Origin: an uncultured Clostridia bacterium
GTDB taxonomy: Bacteria; Bacillota; Clostridia; TANB77; CAG-508
Length of the DNA stretch: 64,000 nucleotides
Direction: 5' to 3'
Assembly: GCA_948678575.1 (NCBI GenBank)
Contig: CAPPGO010000006.1
Location: 25,514 to 89,513 of the forward strand
Position numbers and translations under genes: made by a program. Positions within the stretch are counted from its first letter, which is position 1; every line of letters begins with the position of its first letter. This document shows, piece after piece, positions 1 through 8,913 of the stretch. The notes beneath the pieces are model-generated. The model did no database searches, had not been told where the DNA came from, and worked only from the letters and a program-made list of their open reading frames with translations.

Positions 1-2
1 CA

Positions 3-1802
3 GGAATTGATACAGGAAGATATCATACTTTACTTGGTATAGCTAGACAAGCTCGAAGTGATGAGTGGGCCAGTTCAACAGATTATATATTGTCACAAGG
101 TGTTGGAGAAAATAAATTTGAATATTATCAAGATTCATTAAGAGGTGCAAAAACAGACATGTTTACACTTATAAATGCACCAGTTTTAGACGTTTTAATG
201 TTAGGTAAACCATTTCAAATAGGATTTTTATTATTTGGAAATAGTATGGGACTTAGCTTTTATTGGTATGTGAGATTAGTAGCAATGTTTTTAGGAGCTT
301 TTGAACTTTGTATGATTGTTACTAATAAAAACAAAAAAATATCTTTATTAGGTGCTGTTATGATTTCATTTTCATCAGCAGTTCAATGGTGGTATTGTTT
401 AGATTGTTTAATTTGGTCACAAATAATATTAGTATTAGCTAACCTCTTCTTAGAAACAGACAAAAGATATGTTAAGTATTTATCAGCATTTGGAATACTT
501 GCTGGTTTATTATCATACTTGTTTGTATTATATCCACCTTGGCAAATTGCATTTGCATATTTTATGGTTGCAATGCTAATATGGATTGTACTTAAAAATT
601 GGAAAAATTACAAAATAAATGTGCATGATGTAGTAGTTGTTATAGTTACACTAATATGTTTTGGATTATTAGTTTTTAGATGGTTAGTAATGTCAGGTGA
701 TGCAATATCTGCAACAATGAACACTGCATATCCAGGCGCAAGAACAGAAACAGGTGGATTTTGTGCGATACTATACCAATATATATTTAATATTTTTATG
801 TCATTTAAAGAATGTTTGAATGCTTGTGAATATTCAAGTATGTTATCGTTTTTCCCAATACCAATGATTTTGGGAACAGTTTATTTAATTAGAAATAGAA
901 GAAGAGAAAATGTAATATTTTTATTACCAATGTTGATAATTTCTACTTTTATGACAATATGGTGTATATTTGGCTTTCCAGAATGGTTAGCTAAAATAAC
1001 ATTAATGACAATGTCTACTGCTAATAGAGCAAGTTTAGCATTGGGAACTATGAACATTTATATTTTGATATATTTAATGGGAAATATAAAACAAGATGAT
1101 AAATTTATGAAATGGTGGATTGGAGTTATATTAGGAATTATTTCATCAATTTTTGTAATTTATAAAGCAAGTACAGAACTTACAATGCAAATACCAGATG
1201 AACATTATGTAACAATAGTGAAAATTATAATTTCTAGCTCTTTATTTGTTCCAATGTTTATTTTGATTTTCAATTTGAATAAACAAAAATGTCAAACAGC
1301 ATTTTTATATCTAGCTTGTTTTACAGCATTGCTATCAGGTTTATGTGTTAATCCAATAATAAGAACTACTGATATAATATATGAAAAACCTGCTTCTAAA
1401 AAAATGCAGGAAATAAGAGAAAAAGAACCAGATGCTATTTGGATAAGCGAAAATTGTGCTTTTGCAGTAAGCAATTATATGGTAGCAAATGGATTACGAA
1501 CTTTAAATTCAACTAGTGTATATCCAAATTTAGAATTCTATGAGGAATTATTAGGAGATAAAGCAAAAGAGCAAGAATATAACTACAATAGATATGCTCA
1601 TCATACAGTTTTCTTAACTGATGAAGAAACAAATATTATACTTCAACAAACAGATTATCTAATTTGGAATTTGAATTACAAAGATTTGAAAAGATTAAAT
1701 ATAAGTTATATACTATCAAATAGAGATATAAATGAATTAGGATATAGAGAATTTGAAGAAGTATATCATGAAGATAATGTTTTCATTTTTAAAGTAAAAT
1801 AG
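3..1802 (+). CDS. Large polytopic membrane protein, 5' end outside window
   Basis: The reading frame is open to the left edge of the window, so the true start lies upstream; the TTG at 90 is probably internal. About 599 residues are visible. There are roughly a dozen hydrophobic segments through residue ~430 and a soluble C-terminal tail of ~140 residues. The N-terminal visible part (RSDEWASSTDYILSQG, then a TDMF stretch and RLVAMFLGAFELCM) resembles large membrane proteins that accompany glycosyltransferases in Clostridia polysaccharide loci. It sits 31 bp upstream of a GT2 gene, so a role in surface-glycan assembly or transfer is inferred. No catalytic motif was recognised and no precise function is claimed. 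Confidence 0.75.
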   Translation, partial: GIDTGRYHTLLGIARQARSDEWASSTDYILSQGVGENKFEYYQDSLRGAKTDMFTLINAPVLDVLMLGKPFQIGFLLFGNSMGLSFYWYVRLVAMFLGAFELCMIVTNKNKKISLLGAVMISFSSAVQWWYCLDCLIWSQIILVLANLFLETDKRYVKYLSAFGILAGLLSYLFVLYPPWQIAFAYFMVAMLIWIVLKNWKNYKINVHDVVVVIVTLICFGLLVFRWLVMSGDAISATMNTAYPGARTETGGFCAILYQYIFNIFMSFKECLNACEYSSMLSFFPIPMILGTVYLIRNRRRENVIFLLPMLIISTFMTIWCIFGFPEWLAKITLMTMSTANRASLALGTMNIYILIYLMGNIKQDDKFMKWWIGVILGIISSIFVIYKASTELTMQIPDEHYVTIVKIIISSSLFVPMFILIFNLNKQKCQTAFLYLACFTALLSGLCVNPIIRTTDIIYEKPASKKMQEIREKEPDAIWISENCAFAVSNYMVANGLRTLNSTSVYPNLEFYEELLGDKAKEQEYNYNRYAHHTVFLTDEETNIILQQTDYLIWNLNYKDLKRLNISYILSNRDINELGYREFEEVYHEDNVFIFKVK

Positions 1803-1833
1803 AGCAATTTGATGGAAGAAGAAAGGAATTCTT

Positions 1834-2745
1834 ATGAGTAGTAAAGTAGCAATATTGTTATCAACATATAATGGTGAAAAATATTTAAGAGAACAAATAG
1901 ATTCTATATTAAATCAAACATATACAAATTTTGAACTTATAGTTAGAGATGATGGTTCAAAAGACAATACAGTAAAAATAATAAAAGAATATATTGAAAA
2001 ATCTGATAAAGAAATTACTTTGATAGAAGGAAAGAACTTAGGATTTATTAAAAGCTTTTTTGACCTTCTAAAACGAGGAGATGCTGATTACTATGCTTAT
2101 GCAGATCAAGATGATATTTGGCTTCCAAATAAAATTGAACTTGCAGTTAAGTCATTAGATGCATTAGATCAATCAAAACCTAATATGGCATTTTCTAATG
2201 TTGATTATTATGATACTGAAATGAATTTTATAGGAAATGGTGATAGTAAAAATAAAAAGCCATCATTTCTAAACTCATTATATGAATGTATAAATCAAGG
2301 AATGACAATGGTAATTAATAAAACAGCAAGAGAATACATCATAAACAATATCCCAGAAAAATGCTTTTTCCATGATTGGTGGACATATATGATTTGTGCA
2401 GGATTTGGAAATGTTGTTCAAGATGATGTTGTAACTGTAAAATATAGACGAGCTAAAACTAATGCAACAGTTGAAGGACAAGGCATAATAACACTTATGA
2501 TTTGGAGAATAAAAAAACTGCTACTAGGTGATGGTATGAAAGACATAAAAAAACAAATTACTATATTTAAAAATATTTTTTACAAACAATTATCTGATAA
2601 AGACAAAAAAATAATTGATACTTTTGAAGGTGAAAAATATAATTTCTTTAAAGCTTTGAAAAAAGCATTTTATCCTAAAAAGATTAGAAGAAAATTGATA
2701 GATGATATATCAGTAAGAATATTCTTTTTACTAGGTATATTGTAA
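1834..2745 (+). CDS. GT2 family glycosyltransferase (rhamnosyltransferase-like)
   Basis: Cytoplasmic family 2 glycosyltransferase of 303 residues that would add a sugar from a nucleotide donor to a growing surface glycan. The N-terminus has the GT-A fold signature ILLSTYNGEKYLREQIDSIL, then RDDGSKDNT and the DxD-type YADQDDIWLPNK near residue 90. This combination is typical of rhamnosyltransferase-like enzymes that modify O-antigen or teichoic-type polymers. The ATG at 1834 follows an AAAGGA ribosome-binding site. It lies between the partial membrane protein and a flippase gene, so it belongs to the same polysaccharide locus. The sugar specificity cannot be read from sequence. Confidence 0.9.
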   Translation: MSSKVAILLSTYNGEKYLREQIDSILNQTYTNFELIVRDDGSKDNTVKIIKEYIEKSDKEITLIEGKNLGFIKSFFDLLKRGDADYYAYADQDDIWLPNKIELAVKSLDALDQSKPNMAFSNVDYYDTEMNFIGNGDSKNKKPSFLNSLYECINQGMTMVINKTAREYIINNIPEKCFFHDWWTYMICAGFGNVVQDDVVTVKYRRAKTNATVEGQGIITLMIWRIKKLLLGDGMKDIKKQITIFKNIFYKQLSDKDKKIIDTFEGEKYNFFKALKKAFYPKKIRRKLIDDISVRIFFLLGIL

Positions 2746-2763
2746 TATTATGACGATAATAAA

Positions 2764-2975
2764 GAATTGAATTATATATATCAAAATTTCCAGCTCAGCT
2801 CTGTTATTACATTCATACACAACCTGTACATCATTCGGTCAGCGCCCTCATGTGCCGCACCTATGTTCGCAAGCTCACAGTGCTATGAGATTCCCTAACC
2901 TCATTTTTACAGGTTGTAGATGTATTCATTTTATGCCGTCCTTCGCTTACAATTTTAATATATATAATACAATTC
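2764..2975. repeat. Terminal-inverted-repeat element, copy 1
   Basis: A 212-bp non-coding element with ~25-bp terminal inverted repeats (2764-2788 and 2951-2975, 23 of 25 matching). Inside is a conserved core that begins ACCTGTACATCATTCGGTCA and ends CCCTAACCTCATTTTTACAG, bounded by complementary ACCTGTA/TACAGGT arms. A second copy is at 25886-26072. The inner stem is CTCAT/ATGAG here and CTCGT/ACGAG in copy 2, a compensatory change. Copy 1 also carries a ~30-bp extra hairpin segment. It looks like a small non-autonomous mobile or REP-like element; no transposase is present. Confidence 0.75.
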
Positions 2976-3012
2976 ATATTCAAATAATATTTTATAATTA
3001 AGGAGCAAAAAA

Positions 3013-4257
3013 TTGAAAACAGAAAATAAGAAATTTGCAAAAGATTTCATTTGGAATACTTTTGGCACTGGTTTGAATTCTTTTAATTCATTATTTTATT
3101 TGATAATAGTAACTAGAATAAATGGAATGAATGATGCTGGTATTTTTTCTATTGCATATTCAACAGCTTTAATTTTATATACAATAGGATTATATTCTGG
3201 AAGATTATGCCAAGTAACAGATACAGAAAATAAAGTAAAAGATAAAGATTACATATTAAATAGAGTTATAACTTGCGTACTTATGATTATATTAGGTGCT
3301 GGATTTTTAGTAGTAAAACAGTATCAAACATATAAGACAACAGTATTTATTTTACTCTGTATATTTAAAGCAACAGAAGCTTTTTCTGAAATTATATATG
3401 GAATTATGCAAAAAAATGATTTACTTTATAGAGTAGGTCAATCGCTTACAATAAAATCTTTAATTGGAATTATATTATTTTTAATTATAGATTTGGGTAC
3501 ACATGATTTAATTTTAGCTTGTATATCAATGATTATTGTGAATATTTCAACAATAATTTTCTTTGATTTTATATTAATTTCAAATAAACTAATTGATAAA
3601 TCTTCAAAAGTTGATTTTAATAATGTATTAATGATTTTTAAAAGTGAATTTTTTGTATTTGCTAATTCTTTTTTAGGAATATATGTATTAAATGCTCCAA
3701 AATATGCAATTGATTCATATTTAACAGAAGAATTGCAAGCAATATATGGATATATTGTAATGCCAGGTACAGTCATGGTGTTATTTGCACAATTTGTTGT
3801 GTTACCATTTTTGAATAAATTAAAAGAATTATATGCAATAAGAGATTTTAAAAATTTTAAAGCAATTGTAAGAAAAGTAAAAATGTGTGTTGTAGCTTTT
3901 GGAATATTTGCTGTATTATCAGCTTATTTCTTAGGTCCAGAAGTATTAGGAATAATTTACGGAGAAAACTTAAAAGCTTATAGATTAGATTTAGCTTTAA
4001 TAATTGGTGCATATATATTCTATTCAATATCATATGTAAATCTTGTTGTACTAACAACTATGAGAAATACATTTTCACAATTTATAGTGTATATAATAAC
4101 AGCAATTATTGCGTTAGTGGGTTCTAAGATATTTGTGCAAAATTTTGGAATACATGGTGGAGCAATTTCATGTGCAACAACACTGGTATTACAATTTATA
4201 ATGTACACTATATTAACAATGGTTATAGTAAATAAAGTAGAGAAAGGAAAGCAATGA
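3013..4257 (+). CDS. Polysaccharide flippase (Wzx/MATE-like exporter)
   Basis: Integral membrane protein of 414 residues with about 12 to 14 hydrophobic segments and the start pattern FAKDFIWNTFGTGLNSFNSL seen in oligosaccharide flippases of the MVF/PST superfamily. It is expected to flip lipid-linked repeat units across the membrane. The start is a TTG at 3013 with an AAGGAG ribosome-binding site 6 bases upstream. It overlaps the next glycosyltransferase gene by four bases (ATGA), so the two are translationally coupled. The substrate is not predictable. The inverted-repeat element lies directly upstream and may contain or separate its promoter. Confidence 0.88.
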   Translation: MKTENKKFAKDFIWNTFGTGLNSFNSLFYLIIVTRINGMNDAGIFSIAYSTALILYTIGLYSGRLCQVTDTENKVKDKDYILNRVITCVLMIILGAGFLVVKQYQTYKTTVFILLCIFKATEAFSEIIYGIMQKNDLLYRVGQSLTIKSLIGIILFLIIDLGTHDLILACISMIIVNISTIIFFDFILISNKLIDKSSKVDFNNVLMIFKSEFFVFANSFLGIYVLNAPKYAIDSYLTEELQAIYGYIVMPGTVMVLFAQFVVLPFLNKLKELYAIRDFKNFKAIVRKVKMCVVAFGIFAVLSAYFLGPEVLGIIYGENLKAYRLDLALIIGAYIFYSISYVNLVVLTTMRNTFSQFIVYIITAIIALVGSKIFVQNFGIHGGAISCATTLVLQFIMYTILTMVIVNKVEKGKQ

Positions 4258-5144
4258 AATTAGCATTAATTGTTGTAAATTATAATGATATAATAGATAC
4301 TAAAAGATATATTACAAAGGTTCAACAATATCAAATTATTGATAAAATTGTTGTTGTAGATAATAAATCCACTGAACCACAAAATTCTTTTGAATTACTT
4401 AAACAACTTGAAAATAAAAAAGTTGATGTAATTCAAACCGAAAAAAATGGTGGTTATACTTATGGTAATAATTTTGGAATCGATTATTTGAAATCTAAAA
4501 ATGAAGAATATGATTATTATGCTATTTCGAATCCAGATATAGATATTTCAGAAGAGGCTATTAAAAGATGTATAAGTTTTCTAGAAGAAAACAAAAAAGC
4601 AGGAATGGTTGCTCCAAGAATGCTAAATGGAGACGGAAAAGCTATAAGAAGAAGTGCTTGGAAATATAGAACTATAAAGAGAGAGATAGTTCATGCTACA
4701 AGAATTTCAGAATTATTATTTTATAAAGTTTTGAGAGATGGAGAATATTTAGAAGAGGATTATAAAAATCCAGAATTAAAAGTAGAAGTTATTTCAGGAG
4801 CATTTTTTATAATAAAAAAAGAAGTTTTAGATAAAATAAATATGTTTGATGAAAATGTTTTCTTATTTTATGAAGAAGATATTTTAGCAATGCAATTAAA
4901 AGAACAAGGATATGAAATATATAGTTTAAATAATATTAATTTTAGACATTATGAAAGTCAGGCAATAGGAAAGTCATTTAATTATTTCAAAAAAATGAGA
5001 GAACTGTATAATAGTAAAATGTACTATCATACGACATACACAAAATTAAATAAAATTCAAGTATTGATTTTTAGATTATTACATGGTATAAGAATAATAG
5101 AATTATTAGTAGAAGTACCAGTAAGAAAAATTTTGAAGAAATAA
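4254..5144 (+). CDS. GT2 family glycosyltransferase
   Basis: A 296-residue family 2 glycosyltransferase. Visible motifs are LALIVVNYNDIIDTKRYI at the start, VVVDNKSTE, EKNGGYTYGNNFGIDYL and AISNPDIDIS in the nucleotide-sugar binding half, then SGAFFIIKKEVL and YEEDI, typical of rhamnosyltransferase-type GT2 proteins related to WbbL. It overlaps the flippase stop codon by four bases and is followed 22 bp later by a large membrane protein, so these genes form one operon. The acceptor and sugar are unknown. Confidence 0.9.
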   Translation: MKLALIVVNYNDIIDTKRYITKVQQYQIIDKIVVVDNKSTEPQNSFELLKQLENKKVDVIQTEKNGGYTYGNNFGIDYLKSKNEEYDYYAISNPDIDISEEAIKRCISFLEENKKAGMVAPRMLNGDGKAIRRSAWKYRTIKREIVHATRISELLFYKVLRDGEYLEEDYKNPELKVEVISGAFFIIKKEVLDKINMFDENVFLFYEEDILAMQLKEQGYEIYSLNNINFRHYESQAIGKSFNYFKKMRELYNSKMYYHTTYTKLNKIQVLIFRLLHGIRIIELLVEVPVRKILKK

Positions 5145-5166
5145 GAGAGGAATTTAATCGAAAATA

Positions 5167-7038
5167 ATGGACTTTATATACGTATTAACAATGATAATTT
5201 TAGGTATAGCATTTATGCTATATAAAAAATCAGAAGAAAAACTAAGTTTTGTGAAATGGTTAATAATATTAATACTTACAATTATTAGTTATAATATTGC
5301 AATAGCAATGTTTTTTGGACTTCTTGCTATTGCATCAAATATGCTAATGCTATCAATTGTAAATTTGGCATTTGCAGCACTTTTAGGATTTAAGGCTATA
5401 AAAAATAAAGATATTCAAAAGTATTATTTTTCAAAAATGGAAATTGCAGGATTATTAGTGATATTAATTATTTTTGGAATAATGCTTGTTAAAGATGTTA
5501 AAATTCAAGAAGGCGATATTGTACATATTGCAATAGATTCATCAATTCATTACAGAGCAGCTAAACACTATTCAGATACAATGATGGCTTTTATAAATGT
5601 AGAAGACAAAACATTTTTTGATTTTAATATAATGCAAACAGGTGCATATGTTAATAATGGAATACTTATGCATGTGGTTAATAGTTTATCAAATGGAAAT
5701 ATATCTTATGAACATACTTATGAATTTTTTGAAAGTTTAATGATGTTTATGTGTGGATTAGGATTTTATGGAATAGTTATGGATAAAATAAAAACGAAAT
5801 TTGGTTTTGTTTTATCAATGGCTTTTTATGCTTTGTATATTTATGCTTATCCATACAATTCATATTTATATGGATTTTCATACTTAACAGTTGGTATGGT
5901 TACAACAATTGTAATGTTACTTGTAACACCATTATTATATAGTAAGGAGAAAATAAATAGAAACTTTGTTATTGTCTTAATAGGGATAACAGGAATAGGT
6001 CTAATATTCTCATATTGCTTGTTTGCACCAATTGTTTTTGCAGCAGTTTGTATTTATACTTGGCTTAAAGATTTTAAAGAAGAAGGGAAAACTTACTTTA
6101 AAATTTTTAAAGGTACAACATTAGCTATTGGTTTTATTTTATTTGCAGTTGCAGTAATAGGAATATGTTATTTTATGGTTCCAGCACATTTCATAAATGG
6201 ACAAAAACCTTTGTCTGATGCTATTAAAAATGCAGGTGCAATTTATGAAGAATTATGGAGAGATATAGTATATTATGTTCCTTTTGGCATATTGTATATA
6301 ATTGAATTATTCAAGATAATAAAAAGTAAAAAGATAATAGAAAAAATAGACTTTTTAGATGTTTTTGCACTATTATATGGTGCTTTCTATATGATTATGT
6401 ATATAGCTATGAGACGTGCTATTAGTTCACCATATTATTTTTACAAAACATATTTTATACTTTGGGTAGTAATACTTACAGTAACAGTTAATTTAATAAA
6501 TGAATATTTAGAAAAAACTAAAATGAAATATGTAGTTGGTATTTATTCAAGTATATGGCCAATATTTGTATGTTTTATGATTATAATAAAAGCTAGTACA
6601 ATTTTGCCAGAAGGTACAAAACACGCTATACCAAATTATATTGGAATGTATTATTGTGAAAATTGTGATTTTAGAGGCTCTGCAAGAGCAACTTTAAATT
6701 TCAATAATGCAAAACAAGAAATTTCAAATTTTGTTAGAGAAAATTTACCAGATGCAAATGCTGATAATACTGTTTTAATGACAGGTTCATATAATGAAAG
6801 ATGTTGGGCAACTGTTACAACAGAACTTTCAAGTGATAAATTAGAATATAGAGATGTTATTCAAGACACAAGAATGCATCATATTAAAGAATTAGCAAGT
6901 AATGAAGATATGAAATATGCTGTAAGCTTTCAAGGTTTAAATGACTATGAAAAGTGGCCATACAAAGAAAATTTAAAAGTATTATTTCAAAATGAAGCAG
7001 GATATGTTGTTGAAAAAATAGAAGTTTCAGAAAAATAA
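5167..7038 (+). CDS. Large multi-spanning membrane protein of the glycan locus
   Basis: A 623-residue protein with about 12 hydrophobic segments up to residue ~480 and an extracytoplasmic-type C-terminal portion of ~130 residues. A loop after the first segments carries KDVKIQEGDIVHIAIDSS and HYRAAKHYSD, an arrangement reminiscent of GT-C type enzymes in which an acidic loop near the first helices is catalytic. That assignment is inference. It is the last gene of the first polysaccharide block and is followed by a new promoter for rlmN. I do not recognise a specific family. Confidence 0.7.
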   Translation: MDFIYVLTMIILGIAFMLYKKSEEKLSFVKWLIILILTIISYNIAIAMFFGLLAIASNMLMLSIVNLAFAALLGFKAIKNKDIQKYYFSKMEIAGLLVILIIFGIMLVKDVKIQEGDIVHIAIDSSIHYRAAKHYSDTMMAFINVEDKTFFDFNIMQTGAYVNNGILMHVVNSLSNGNISYEHTYEFFESLMMFMCGLGFYGIVMDKIKTKFGFVLSMAFYALYIYAYPYNSYLYGFSYLTVGMVTTIVMLLVTPLLYSKEKINRNFVIVLIGITGIGLIFSYCLFAPIVFAAVCIYTWLKDFKEEGKTYFKIFKGTTLAIGFILFAVAVIGICYFMVPAHFINGQKPLSDAIKNAGAIYEELWRDIVYYVPFGILYIIELFKIIKSKKIIEKIDFLDVFALLYGAFYMIMYIAMRRAISSPYYFYKTYFILWVVILTVTVNLINEYLEKTKMKYVVGIYSSIWPIFVCFMIIIKASTILPEGTKHAIPNYIGMYYCENCDFRGSARATLNFNNAKQEISNFVRENLPDANADNTVLMTGSYNERCWATVTTELSSDKLEYRDVIQDTRMHHIKELASNEDMKYAVSFQGLNDYEKWPYKENLKVLFQNEAGYVVEKIEVSEK

Positions 7039-7047
7039 ATATATATA

Positions 7048-7075
7048 TTGTAAAAAAAATCTTTTATGATATAAT
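7048..7075 (+). promoter_or_regulatory. Sigma-A type promoter for rlmN operon
   Basis: TTGTAA at 7048-7053 and TATAAT at 7070-7075, separated by 16 bp, about 30 bp upstream of the rlmN start. Confidence 0.6.
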
Positions 7076-7106
7076 ATTTTTGACTAAATAAGCTTTGGAG
7101 GCTTAA

Positions 7107-8141
7107 ATGTTAAAAACAAATATTAAAAATTTCGATTTAGAAGAATTAAAAGATGTACTAAAAAACATGGGAGAAAAGCCATTTAGAGCAGAACAGATTT
7201 TCAAATGGCTTTTTAGTGATAGAGTTCAAACTTTTGATGAAATGACTAATTTATCGATAGATTTAAGAAATAAACTCTCTGATAATTTTAGAATTGGAGA
7301 ATTTGAAATTGTTAGAAAATTAGAATCGATTGATGGTACAAAAAAATACTTGTTTAATGTAAAGGACGAAGCTGAAAATTTAATTGAAAGTGTATTAATG
7401 AGTTATCATCATGGTTATACTATATGTGTATCATCTCAAATTGGTTGTAAGATGGGATGTAAATTTTGTGCATCGACTGGTATACCATTTGCTAGAAGTT
7501 TAGAATCTGGTGAGATAGTAGAACAAATATTAGCAATAGAAAAAGATGCTAATATTAAAATTTCCAATATAGTATTTATGGGAATTGGAGAACCTTTGGA
7601 CAATTTTGAAAATGTAATGAAAGCCATAAAAATAATTAACAATCCAAAAGGCTTAAATATTGGAGCAAGGCATATTAGTATTTCAACTAGTGGTTTAGTT
7701 CCGAAAATATATGAATTAGCAGATAGTAAGCTTCAATGTACACTTTCTATATCATTACATAGTAGTAATAACAAAAAAAGAAGTGAAATGATGCCAATAA
7801 ATAATGCATATCCAATTGAAGAACTTATGGAAGCTTGTAAATATTATATAAAAGTTACAAATAAAAGAATTTCTTTTGAGTATGCTTTATCAAAGGATAA
7901 TAATGATAATTTAGATGATGCAAAAGAATTAGTAAATCTTTTAAAAGGAATGCTTGCACATGTTAATTTAATACCAATTAACAAAATAGAAAATGGAGCT
8001 TATACAAAAAGTTCTAATGAAAATATAATAAAATTTAGAGATTACTTAAATAGTGCTGGAATTGTTGCAACAATAAGAAGAGAATTAGGTTCTGATATTG
8101 ATGCAGCTTGCGGTCAATTAAGACGTCAGAACTTAAAGTAA
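7107..8141 (+). CDS. rlmN: Dual-specificity 23S rRNA/tRNA adenine-C2 methyltransferase
   Basis: Radical-SAM enzyme that methylates C2 of A2503 in 23S rRNA and A37 in some tRNAs. The 344-residue length fits the family. The [4Fe-4S] motif CxxxCxxC is at residues 114, 118 and 121 (IGCKMGCKFCAST), the SAM-binding GIGEPLDNF follows, and the methyl-carrying cysteine is in DAACGQLR near residue 335. The second conserved cysteine loop is present. The start ATG follows a GGAGG site. It leads an operon with the PP2C phosphatase and PASTA kinase, a common Firmicutes order. Confidence 0.97.
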   Translation: MLKTNIKNFDLEELKDVLKNMGEKPFRAEQIFKWLFSDRVQTFDEMTNLSIDLRNKLSDNFRIGEFEIVRKLESIDGTKKYLFNVKDEAENLIESVLMSYHHGYTICVSSQIGCKMGCKFCASTGIPFARSLESGEIVEQILAIEKDANIKISNIVFMGIGEPLDNFENVMKAIKIINNPKGLNIGARHISISTSGLVPKIYELADSKLQCTLSISLHSSNNKKRSEMMPINNAYPIEELMEACKYYIKVTNKRISFEYALSKDNNDNLDDAKELVNLLKGMLAHVNLIPINKIENGAYTKSSNENIIKFRDYLNSAGIVATIRRELGSDIDAACGQLRRQNLK

Positions 8142-8158
8142 AAGAGGTGATGAAAACT

Positions 8159-8890
8159 TTGAGGATACTTGGAAAATCTGATATTGGAAAGGCTAGGGAA
8201 ATGAACCAAGATAGTTTTTTCGTATCAGATAAAAATGATGGAATTAAGCTATTTATATTAGCTGATGGAATGGGCGGATATAAAGGCGGTGAAATTGCGA
8301 GTAATTTAGCAGTTATGAGTGCGAAAAATTATATTTGCAATAATTTTCCTAACATATTAAAAGAAAAAGAAGAAATTTTAAAATTACTTAGTGATGCAAT
8401 AGAATATGCAAATTTTGTTGTGTATGAAAAGTCAAAGGAAAGTACAGAAATTTCTGATATGGGAACAACATTGGACATTTGTTTGATTTATAATAACAAA
8501 GTTTTTATAGGTCATGTTGGAGATAGTAGAATTTATAGAATAAGAAAGAATATTATTAGAAAGCTAACAAATGATCATAGTTATGTTGCCCAGCTTGTAA
8601 AAGAAGGAAAAATTACAAAAGAAGAAGCTTATAATCATCCTAGAAAGAATATGCTTTTAAAAGCAGTAGGATGTAATTCATTAGTAGAACCTGATGTTAT
8701 ATATAAGGGATTTATAAAAGATGATATTCTACTGATGTGTTCAGATGGCTTAACTAACATGATTAGAGATGAGGACATATATAGAATAATTTTAGATAAT
8801 CCAGAAAGACCAGTGGATATGCTTATAAAAAATGCAAACGATGCAGGCGGTACAGATAATATAACAGCTATAATAGTTGACAATACTTAA
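8159..8890 (+). CDS. prpC: PP2C-type serine/threonine protein phosphatase
   Basis: Metal-dependent phosphatase that reverses PrkC phosphorylation. The PP2C motifs are all present: NQDSF, ADGMGGYKGGE, MGTTLD, GHVGDSRIY, SDGLTNMI and DNITAIIV, which supply the metal-binding aspartates. I prefer a TTG start at 8159 because GAGGTGAT (8144-8151) is then a well-spaced Shine-Dalgarno; it gives 243 residues beginning MRILGKSDIG. An ATG at 8150 is in frame but would overlap that site. It is 23 bp upstream of prkC and co-transcribed. Confidence 0.93.
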   Translation: MRILGKSDIGKAREMNQDSFFVSDKNDGIKLFILADGMGGYKGGEIASNLAVMSAKNYICNNFPNILKEKEEILKLLSDAIEYANFVVYEKSKESTEISDMGTTLDICLIYNNKVFIGHVGDSRIYRIRKNIIRKLTNDHSYVAQLVKEGKITKEEAYNHPRKNMLLKAVGCNSLVEPDVIYKGFIKDDILLMCSDGLTNMIRDEDIYRIILDNPERPVDMLIKNANDAGGTDNITAIIVDNT

Positions 8891-8913
8891 ATGAATTTGA
8901 GGAGAGATTAATT

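Noticed and set aside
2764..2975. Element at 2.8 kb as a simple terminator
   Set aside because: The length, terminal inverted repeats and a second copy with covarying stem at 25.9 kb do not fit a terminator.
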